Shown: in pieces, positions 1 through 8,300 of the stretch | Layout: each line of letters opens with the position of its first letter | How positions within the stretch are numbered: the first letter of the stretch is position 1 | Assembly: GCF_031191545.1 (NCBI RefSeq) | Contig: NZ_CP133472.1 | Coordinates: 1,178,001 to 1,242,000 of the forward strand | DNA length: 64,000 bases | From: Schaalia odontolytica | GTDB lineage: Bacteria; Actinomycetota; Actinomycetes; Actinomycetales; Actinomycetaceae | Direction: 5' to 3' | Translations under genes and position numbers: made by a program | The notes under the pieces: generated by a model | Database searches by the model: none | The model's input: only the letters and a program-made list of their open reading frames with translations | What the model was told of the DNA's origin: nothing

Positions 1-7
1 GCGTAAA

Positions 8-319
8 GTGTCGCCAATCATTAACTTTGCGGCCCAAGACGCCGAAGCGAATGGCACTGGCAGGTCACCTATTGATGCGTCGATCCGCGAACTCATCGAA
101 AAGCCGGACGCGACCATTGATGATGCCTACGAGGACACCGTCCAAATGATGGTTGAAGTGGACAAGCTTGGTCGTCGTACGTCGTCAATGATTGCTGTAT
201 TCAGTCGACTCCTCTCCCAGACCGCTGGCACCGTCGAAAATGATGATGTGAAGCGATTAGGGCATGATCTGATCACCCAGTTGGCTGCACTCCTCAATGC
301 CGATGAAACGTCCGCCTGA
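8..319 (+). CDS. Hypothetical protein, possibly the C-terminal end of a longer one
   Basis: A 103-residue frame starts at a GTG close to the window edge. The two codons before it are also open, so the true start may lie outside the window. The product is acidic and predicted mostly helical (a Thr-Val-Gln-Met-Met-Val-Glu-Val segment, then a Leu-rich helix near the C-terminus), with no signal peptide or membrane segment. I do not recognise a family. The stop lies 16 bases before the ATG of the next gene, so the two are probably co-transcribed. A role as partner of the downstream nuclease-like protein is possible but is inference from proximity only. Confidence 0.5.
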   Translation: MSPIINFAAQDAEANGTGRSPIDASIRELIEKPDATIDDAYEDTVQMMVEVDKLGRRTSSMIAVFSRLLSQTAGTVENDDVKRLGHDLITQLAALLNADETSA

Positions 320-335
320 GCAAAAGGAGTTCGAC

Positions 336-1262
336 ATGGAGGAACTTTTGGGTGACCCGGTTGTCGGCAAGCGGGTCGATTTGCGAGATATTGAGTCGAC
401 CATCACTGCGATTTGCGCATCGCCGGATGGAGGAGACTGGGAGCGTGATGTTGAGGTAATTCTGAGAAGCAAGAGATGGCGCCCATCCGCTGTATCTAAT
501 GACCGGAGGCGCCTCCTCTATGTCTTCCTTCAAGAGGAGCTCCCTCGGTTCGTGAAGGATCGTCTCCTGCTCGCTGCCCCGTGCGGTATTGCTGTGACCG
601 TTGCCCTTCCAATTGCCGCTCTCTATAAGCCGGACGTCACCAACTTTCTCGCTAGTATCGAAGCTGACGTGCTGGTGGTCGATGACTACGTTGACGATCG
701 GCGACTCAAGCCTCGAAATATTCTGACTGCCCTAACGGATGTCGGCGTGCCTTTGTCTCCGGAGTCCCGACGCGAGATCGGCCGAAGTGCCTGGGCGAAA
801 ATCGGAGAGGGGACATCCCAAGAGCGCGGCCGACGCCTGGAGGCTCTACTCGCATTTCTGTTCGCGCAGGTCAACGACCTGAAAGTGCTTGAACGGAACT
901 ATAGAACGGAGACAGAAGAGATCGACCTTGTTCTTCAGATTGACAATTTTAGCCCTCGCGTGTGGCAAAAGCCGGGCGCGCCGTTCATATTGGTTGAGGC
1001 GAAAAATCGAGTGGAGAAGGCATCGCAGCAGATGATGTCTGTTCTGCTGACCAAGCTTCAGACAAAGCGAGGTACTTCGCGTATTGCTTTCCTTGTCTCT
1101 CTCGCTGGTTTTACTGAGGGTGCACAACTCCAGGAGCTCCGGTTTTCTAACCAAGAAATGTGTGTCGTGATGATCGGTCGCGAGGGGCTCGAATCGCTTA
1201 TCGAAGCAGACAATCTTGACGATACTCTTGAGACCATGGTCAGTCACGCGCTGATGCGGTGA
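336..1262 (+). CDS. PD-(D/E)XK nuclease-like protein
   Basis: The product has 308 residues. The chosen ATG has an AAAGGAG ribosome site seven bases upstream; an in-frame ATG at 297 lacks one and would overlap the previous gene. Residues 195-225 carry a PD-(D/E)XK-like pattern: Asp197 within Glu-Ile-Asp-Leu-Val, then Glu221-Ala-Lys223 at the end of a hydrophobic strand (Ile-Leu-Val-Glu-Ala-Lys-Asn), followed by a Gln/Met-rich helix. This matches the core of restriction-endonuclease-fold proteins. The N-terminal 180 residues are not recognised. Its position in a low-GC block beside restriction and TIR genes suggests a defence role. The substrate is unknown and the fold assignment rests on one motif. 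Confidence 0.6.
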   Translation: MEELLGDPVVGKRVDLRDIESTITAICASPDGGDWERDVEVILRSKRWRPSAVSNDRRRLLYVFLQEELPRFVKDRLLLAAPCGIAVTVALPIAALYKPDVTNFLASIEADVLVVDDYVDDRRLKPRNILTALTDVGVPLSPESRREIGRSAWAKIGEGTSQERGRRLEALLAFLFAQVNDLKVLERNYRTETEEIDLVLQIDNFSPRVWQKPGAPFILVEAKNRVEKASQQMMSVLLTKLQTKRGTSRIAFLVSLAGFTEGAQLQELRFSNQEMCVVMIGREGLESLIEADNLDDTLETMVSHALMR

Positions 1263-1356
1263 CGACCTCTTTACCCCTCTGAGGCGACGCACGGTAGCGA
1301 GTGGGTATCAGATACTGCGCGTTGCCCATACCGCGCAATAGAGACGGGGTTTCACT

Positions 1357-1926
1357 GGCTCTTTATAATTCGGGGTGTAGTTGGTGTTTGAAGGTTTTTC
1401 ATAATTGGGGGTGTAGGTGTGGTGGGTGGCGTTGGGTGTGTCGTGGCCGGGTAGGGGTCGAGGTCTTCCGATGATGGAGATTCCGACACCGTCCATCCGA
1501 AAGACCTTGATACGCCTAATGCTATCTATCATCGCGCTGATCTGAGTGTGCTCATGCGCCTGGATAGCCCGGGGCTGGAGGTGACGGATCAGCGCGTTGA
1601 GGCAGACCATGCGGTGTTGGTGTGCCGGATTGCTGGTGAGGATCGGTGGGTGTCGACGCTGCGGATGCCAGGGCGAGGTGCGTGACACGGTGGTCAGGCG
1701 CCCCGCTCACGAGCCATACGGGTAACGCCCCACGGTCGTGCCTGTGAGCGTGCGCCGCTACCGGTGCCAGGAGTGCGCCCATGTGTGGCGCCAAGATATG
1801 AGCCAAGCGGCCGATCCGCGCGCCAAGCTCTCGCGGTCGGCGGTGCGCTGGGCGCTCACTGGGCTGGTCGTTCATCATCTGACGGTGGCACGTATCTCCC
1901 ATGCCCTCGGCGTGTTCTGGAATACC
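1357..1926 (+). mobile_element. Truncated ISL3-type IS fragments
   Basis: Two remnants abut. Bases 1357-1392 match the transposase-stop end of the element at 1927 (GGCTCTTTATAATTCGGGG, then GTGTAGTTGGTG). From about 1393 to 1926 the sequence is an inverted copy of 3366-2840, the transposase-N-terminal half of the neighbouring element. It includes the same terminal GGGGGTGTAGG-like end. It stops abruptly at 1926, where the GGCTCTTTATATTTGGGGG end of the next copy begins, so the second element appears to have landed inside the first. Confidence 0.75.
1554..1926 (+). pseudogene. ISL3-family transposase, N-terminal fragment
   Basis: This encodes only the first ~120 residues of an ISL3-type transposase: a zinc-finger-like Cys-x2-Cys-x-Cys segment, then Arg-Tyr-Arg-Cys-Gln-Glu-Cys, then a helix-turn-helix ending in Gly-Val-Phe-Trp-Asn-Thr. 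Reading requires removing one extra G near 1651 and passing a TAA near 1722. Both lesions also occur in the downstream copy. The right side is cut off by the adjacent IS end. It is non-functional. Confidence 0.75.
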
Positions 1927-3366
1927 GGCTCTTTATATTTGGGGGTGTAGTTGGGGTCTGAATCCACCGGTTTCGAGGAGGCAGCGGGTGATGTGGTGGG
2001 TGAGGTTACGGAACCCGAGTGCGGGTCTGCGTAGGTGTTCGAGGCGTCCGTTGATGGCTTCGGTGGGACCGTTGCTGGTGTGGGGGTGGCCGAAGTAGGC
2101 CAGGATGTCCTGGGCTCGGTGTTTGAGTGTCCTGCCCAGCGTGATGAGCTCGGTCAGGCAGCTCCGTACACGCGTGGAGGTCAGTGTGTTGATGTCGGCT
2201 TCCATCAGGGCCTTACTCACGTCCGTGTTGGGTGCCCGATAGGCGCCAGGTGATGTTCTGGTAGACGCTCCATGTGATCTCGAGGGCGACGTGGCAATCG
2301 CTGGCGAACAGGTCGAGTAGTTGGTGTTGCTGGCGTGGGGTGAGTAGGCAGGATCTGGTGTGCAAGCATCCTGCGGGCCTTGTACAGGGGATCCGTGGCC
2401 CGCCCGCGCCGATGGTGTAGTTCTTGCTGAATGCGTCTGCGGCACTCATCGAGAGCATCACCGGCGAGGTGTACGACGTGGAATGGGTCCATGACTGCCC
2501 TTGCGTCGGGGAGTTCTTCAGCGGTGGCGCTTTTGAAGCCGGTGAATCCATCCATCGCGACGATATCGATGCGCTTGCGCCAGGTGTGGGGCTGGGAGGC
2601 TAGCCAGGTTTTGAAGACCCGCTTGGAGCGGCCCGGGACCATGTCCAGGAGCCGGGAGGGACCGCTGCGATCGTGGATGGGCGTTAAGTCCAAGATGACG
2701 GTGACGTATTTGTCGCCGTATGGGGTGTGGCGCCACACGTGTTCATCCACGCCAATGACGCGCACGCCGTCACACCGAGCTGGATCATTGATCAGCAGGC
2801 GCGCCCCTTCGGCCAGGACAGCAGTGTTGGCGGCTCTTCCAGGACACACCGAGGGCATGGGCGACGCGTGCCACCGTCAGATGATGAACGACCAGCCCAG
2901 TGAGCGCCCAGCGCACCGCCGACCGCGAGAGCTTGGCGCGCGGATCGGCCGCTTGGCTCATATCTTGGCGCCACACATGGGCGCACTCCTGGCACCGGTA
3001 GCGGCGCACGCTCACAGGCACGACCGTGGGGCGTTACCCGTATGGCTCGTGAGCGGGGCGCCTGACCACCGTGTCACGCACCTCGCCCTGGCATCCGCAG
3101 CGTCGACACCCACCGATCCTCACCAGCAATCCGGCACACCAACACCGCATGGTCTGCCTCAACGCGCTGATCCGTCACCTCCAGCCCCGGGCTATCCAGG
3201 CGCATGAGCACACTCAGATCAGCGCGATGATAGATAGCATTAGGCGTATCAAGGTCTTTCGGATGGACGGTGTCGGAATCTCCATCATCGGAAGACCTCG
3301 ACCCCTACCCGGCCACGACACACCCAACCCCGCCCACAACACCTACCCCCTCAAATACGAAGAGCC
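1927..3366 (-). mobile_element. ISL3-family insertion sequence, about 1.44 kb, degenerate
   Basis: The element is bounded by imperfect inverted ends: GGCTCTTTATATTTGGGGG at 1927 and, on the other strand from 3366, GGCTCTTCGTATTTGAGGG. The length fits the ISL3 family (about 1.3-1.5 kb, one transposase). The transposase lies on the minus strand and its stop sits within a few bases of the 1927 end. I could not identify a target duplication, which is expected since the left flank is another IS copy. Confidence 0.8.
1933..3205 (-). pseudogene. ISL3-family transposase, multiply frameshifted
   Basis: Joined across frames this would be about 424 residues, the normal ISL3 length. Recognisable pieces in order are an N-terminal Cys-rich zinc finger, a helix-turn-helix, Val-Ile-Gly-Val-Asp-Glu-His-Val-Trp, then Val-Ala-Met-Asp-Gly-Phe and Asp-Pro-Phe-His-Val-Val, and a C-terminal Ser-Asn-Gly-Pro-Thr-Glu-Ala-Ile-Asn. 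The last is the conserved DDE-region glutamate segment. At least one nonsense codon (TAA near 3032) and frameshifts near 3110, 2840, 2365 and 2225 break it, so transposase made from this copy would be inactive. Confidence 0.8.
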
Positions 3367-3472
3367 ACAAAACGCTCAACTGCGACACACCCAAGCAGCG
3401 CCTTGAACTGCTACTTCGAGGCAAAACCCCTGTTGCAACCACCCCTAGAATCTGCCCCCAGGCTTCTGAACA

Positions 3473-3492
3473 CGGGGGGCTCCCACCCCCCG
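3473..3492 (-). terminator. Possible terminator hairpin downstream of the OLD-type gene
   Basis: CGGGGGG and CCCCCCG form a 7-bp G/C stem around a 6-base loop, about 40 bases past the stop codon at 3531 on the minus strand. There is no T-tract, so this is a weak call. The rest of 3367-3530 shows nothing recognisable. Confidence 0.4.
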
Positions 3493-3530
3493 CAATCAAG
3501 GTTCGGAAAAGCAAAGAACTTGGGTACTAC

Positions 3531-5324
3531 TCAAATGAGATCGTGCGCATTGTCCAAGGATGATGATGGCGGCACCGCATTGAAACAGGCACGTAGATCG
3601 ATCAACAGCTCCTCAGGTGCAACGCTACCGATCCGTGCAATATCAATCTTCTGCCTGGCCAACTGGTCATTAAGACGTTTGAGAAACTTCTTGCCAACGA
3701 CTGTTCTAAGTGATACTGGCTCGGAATCGGGCCATAATGACTGATTAGTAGGGGAGCCACCTTCGGGCAAGAAATTCTCTTTATTGTTAGCCTTTCGTTT
3801 CTTTGCGAACTCCTTGCGCGCATCATCCTCATATTGCCTCAAGATCCTGTCGTATTGATCCGTGATATTCGGCTCGTCTTGGTAGAGGCGCAAAATGTAA
3901 TCAATGCTGCAATAGTATGCCTCCATGTCGCAGTATCTTGTAACGAATACGTCGGGACGTGCGGTGGACGTGGGAAATGTTAGATTAAGCCATCCTTCAA
4001 TTTCGTCATCGGTAAGAAAATCGCGATCCCGATGTATTACAATGCGAGTGCAATTTGGTATCTGCTCTTTTAGTCTAACAAACGTATCGGCGATGCCTAG
4101 ATTGCTTACACCGTTGACTGGAATAACTTTGACGCGGTAGCCTTCTTCGTCAAGCTCATTAATTGCTGTGGTTAAATAGTGATGATTTTTATCTTCTGTT
4201 AGAAGAAGTATTTGGTCTCCGTTTGGGCTAACCTCATCGAGGCAGCCTAGATGTAATAGGAGCTCAGTGAGATCCGGATCCTCGTGTGGTACAGAGGTCC
4301 CTTCTTGCATCCAAATGAGCTTGGTGCTTTCGGGTCTTGAGCTGATCAGGTGTTCGCTATGCGTTGCCGCAATGACTTGGCACCCGTAGTTTTCTGAGAT
4401 GTCATCAAATGCTGAGGCGAGAAGCCTCTGGCGAGAAGGGTGTAGATGTGCATCTGGCTCGTCTGCAAGAAATACAGAAGGCTGGAAGAGAATTACATAT
4501 GAATATAGCTGAGTAATTTGGAGGAGACCGGTACCCCATAGTTCGACAGGCACGTAATGATCCTCGTGACCTATCCTCGCCTCGACAGTTATATAAAAAT
4601 CCTGTTCTTCGTCTGCATCAATGTAGATTGAGATTTCTTCGCCAATTAGAGTTGATATAGCATTTTCGAGCTCATGTAGCTAATCGTGTTCATCGATGAG
4701 GCGGAGGATATTTCTAAAGACTAGACTTGCCTCTCCGCCAGCGGCTCTTTGGAAGACTGATGCATAGCTCATGTACTCTTCGCGGAGCGGAATACCTGAA
4801 AGTCCAGGGGTGTAGATCGAAAAGAGGTTCCTTGGGTCTTGGATTCGATCAGCAAGGCGTCCTTGCTTAGGTTCGCGGTCGACGCCGATCGAGTCGTAGT
4901 TTCGTCCGCGATAGAGTGCCACTCGGTACTTGCTGTCTTCGTTTGGGTTATCGGTTTGGCTTGTGAATTCGACAATGGCTCGGTGTCCATCCGCTTTGTT
5001 TTCGAGCAGCCTCCCGTGTCCGATACTCTCAAAATCAGCTGCAGGTGAGTAACGGAGGCTCGACGTTGGGATCACCCGCTGCTGTCGTTTACGACCAACC
5101 TGTGCGGCTGTCACAGCGGTGTGAATGGCTTGGATTGCAGAACTCTTTCCCGAGTTGTTGCCTCCTACAATGTAAGTGACGGGTCCAATTTTGAGTTCAG
5201 CCTCTTTAATCCTCTTGAAGTTTGAAATCCTGACCTTAGTTAGCATATGTTTAGTGCTGGTTGTCTGGCTTTCAGAACCGTCATCACTATAGTATTCGTC
5301 GTTGGCAACGTATGAATCAGTCAC
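3531..5324 (-). pseudogene. OLD-type ATPase/TOPRIM nuclease interrupted by one amber codon
   Basis: The frame is continuous for 597 codons from GTG 5324 to 3531 except for a single TAG at 4682-4680 (codon 215). The N-terminal half has a RecF/SMC-like start and a Walker A at residues 54-62 (Gly-Gly-Asn-Asn-Ser-Gly-Lys-Ser-Ser). Past the amber come the Walker B Leu-Ala-Asp-Glu-Pro-Asp-Ala (288-289 acidic pair), a switch Thr-His-Ser, and a TOPRIM domain with Glu377 and Asp-Arg-Asp at 433-435. This is the order of OLD-family nucleases. The GTG overlaps the TGA of the upstream restriction gene (GTGA) and has a GGAAGGAAC ribosome site; an internal ATG (codon 27) is an alternative start. Base composition is clearly AT-richer than its partner. 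Unless the TAG is a sequence error or is suppressed, only an N-terminal fragment is made. Confidence 0.8.
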
Positions 5325-8300
5325 GATTCTGTTCCTTCCGGAACCTCCAGCTTCGGCAGCGTCTCCAGGAGCTCCTGGGTTCGCATCGAGACCGTCACCA
5401 GGCGCTTGATCAGGTCCACGACCGCGTCGGGGCGGCCCTGCTCGCGCAGGAAATCGTTCGGGTCGTTCACGATGCCCGACGCCTTGTCCGTCTTCACGTG
5501 GTAGCGGTCGATGATCCACTCGAGCGGACTACGGCCCGAAATCGAATAGCCCTGTGCCTTGGCCGGAATGCCCGTCAGAGTCACGTAGTCGTTGTACTCC
5601 AAGCGCGTGAAGTCCTTATCGCGGCGCCCCAGCTTCGGGAAACGCATCTTGCGCTCACCGATCCGGTAGCGCTCCCACGGGTCCGCAGGCGCGTGCAAGC
5701 TCGCCTCCTCCTGCACCGACGGATAGGGCTCCACCCGCTCGTAGTTGACGTGCAGGTCCGCCAGCTCGCGGCCCACGCTCGCATACGTGTGGAAACCCGC
5801 CGCACGAGGAATATGCGGCAGCATCTTCTTCAAATCATCCTCATAGCGCTCCCGATACTCCGGGTGATGCAGCAGCGCGTACACGTAGAAGAAAATGTCC
5901 TCCTTTGTGATGCCCGCATCCTGGTAGTGCTCCCGGTACGAGGCCAGGGTCGTGTCCGTGACGTTATCGACGCGGCGGTATCCGTCCAGGAGTACGGGGA
6001 TCTGGTCGCCGATCGGCCGCGAGAAATCCAGGGACGAGGCCGTGGTCGCCCCACCCGCCCGGCTCTCCGGTGCGGCCGCCAGGTCGGCGAACAGGTCGGG
6101 CTCGCTGCCGGAGGTGGGGGAGAGGGGCTCCCAGGTGTAGAGGGGGAACGTCTGTGTGCTAACTCCCGCGCCGAGAAGATGGAGATCTGGGAGCGTATCT
6201 GAAGCGAGAGTAGCGAACTCCTTCGACGAGCCTTCCCCTGTCGCAGTGAGAGACAGATTGGGATGTGTTGGCAAGGGGAATAGCTGCGGGAGCTGGTAGA
6301 TCATATCGTTCATTTCGCGGGCAAAGTAGACGCTTTGGGTGCAGAAAGGGCGGTACACGCTGAAGCGGAGCGCACCCTCATTGAACAGATGGTGTTTGCG
6401 GGCTGTGAGATCTCGTAGCAATTGACGATTCCAGTTGATCTGTGTCGAGTCTGTGTTGACCAATTCCGCAGGCGTTCCGGCATCTACCTCTGCGTTGTAG
6501 TTGTCGATCAATCGGCGCATACTCGACGCTACCGCTTGTCGAGAGAAGTTGTAGCACCAGGCATCCCGGCTTGTGGCTAGCCCTCGTGAGAACTGTCTGA
6601 ATATAGCGGGAGTAGTGTCCTTGCCCTTAAGCGACTTATTTCCAATTTCCTGGAAGGTGGCGAAGCGCTCATCGCGGGTACCTATCCAGTCGCCGTGTTG
6701 ATTGGGCGTAACCGGCTGGAAGGCGTCGGCCTCGCTGATTCCCTCGATGGATCCGTAGGCGGCGATCTGTTCGAGCTTCTCCTGGCGGGTCGCGTAGTCC
6801 TCCGCCTCCGCGTAGAAGATGTCGGCGGTGCCAGAGTGCCCAGGGTCCTTGACGAGCACGGTAATGGTTACACCCGTCATGATTGGGAAGACGTTTCCTC
6901 CTTCGCGCTTTGCCGTGTTACCGATCCTGCCGCGAACTCCGCCGCGAAGATTGAAAGTGAAGATCTGGGAGAACTCCTCCTGCAGCGACAGTCGCACGCC
7001 GTCCGCGGAGTTACCATCCACGAAGGAGCTGTTGGAGACGAAGGCGATGACGCCCCGTTCCCTGATGCGGTCCGACGCCCAGCGAAGCGCACGGAAGTAG
7101 GAGTCGTAGAGGCTGTTCTTGTTCGCTCCGGTTGACTTAGCTGCGTAAGTAACCGCAATACGCTCGTCCAGGCGCGGGTACGCGAGGTTCTGATTGTTAT
7201 CGTTTGCGCTGTTTTGGCCCGCCGAGTAGGGCGGATTCATGACGATGACTGTGATTGCTGAGTCCTTCTCCGCACGTGCGCGCTCGTTGTTGGCGGCCAG
7301 GCCCTCGAAGTCCTCGGTGATCGTGCCGTCGCCCTCGTGGAGCTGGAAGGTGTCCGTTAGGGTCATGCCAGGGAACTCAACGTAGCCCTCGTCCACGCCC
7401 TGTTCGGCGCGCACCTGGTGGTATACCTGCTCGATGTTGATCGACGCGATGTAGTAGGAGAGCAGCACGAACTCGTTCGCGAAGATCTCGTTCTTGTACT
7501 TGTGTTCCAGGGCCTCGGGTGGGATGACGCCGAGTTGGAGCAGGCGAGCCACGAAGGTGCCGGTTCCGGCGAAGGGCTCGATGATCGAGACCCCGCGATC
7601 CCCCAGGCTCTGCCCAAAGGCCGTGCGCATCGCGTCATCCGCGCTGCGGATGATGAAGTCGACGACCTCGACGGGCGTGAATACGATGCCCAAGCGCTCG
7701 CTCATGCGCGGGAATGCCTGGGAGAAGAAGTGATCGTAGAGCGTGCGCATGATCTCCTGCTTGCCCGCCAGGGTATGCACGGCCTCGATGCGCTCGACCA
7801 TCGCCCGGTAGAAGGAATCCAGCTCGCGGCGCTCGTTCTCGATCATCGAATGGTCGGTGAGCATTTCAAGAATCGTGTTCATCGCGCGGCTCACCGGGTT
7901 CTGCTTCGAGAACGAATGATCCGGGAACATCGCGTCGAACAGCGGTGCCGTCAGGATGTGCTGGGCCAGCATCTCCACCGCTGACTTGTTGTCAACGGCC
8001 GGGTTCAGCGTCGCGCGCAGCGCGTCCACGAACTCCTGGAACGCATCCTGACGCTCAGGGTCTTCCAGCAATTGTTCAATCAAACTGATGTAACGCCCAG
8101 CGACTGTTGCGATGTCCTTGGACCAGTCATCCCAGTACAGGGACGAGCCCACCTTCTTCACGATCCGGCCAAACACCGACTCCTTCCAATCCGAGGGCAG
8201 CAGCGTGAGCTGGCCCTGGATGCCCTGGGCCACGCCGTCCGCGCCGGACCTGGCCTCGGCCTCGTCCCCATCGGGCGCACTGCCGTCGAGCGGATCGTCC

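Noticed and set aside
2431-3207. 258-residue + strand frame inside the IS
   Set aside because: It is the antisense of the broken transposase and continues across the inverted-repeat portion; no recognisable domain.
3531-4553. A separate 340-residue gene starting at 4553
   Set aside because: It is the same frame as the upstream half; the only interruption is the TAG at 4680, and the 42 codons between stop and ATG also read as OLD-type sequence.
5261-6202. 313-residue + strand frame opposite the end of the type ISP gene
   Set aside because: Arg/Leu/Val-rich shadow; the minus strand has the C-terminal type ISP sequence.
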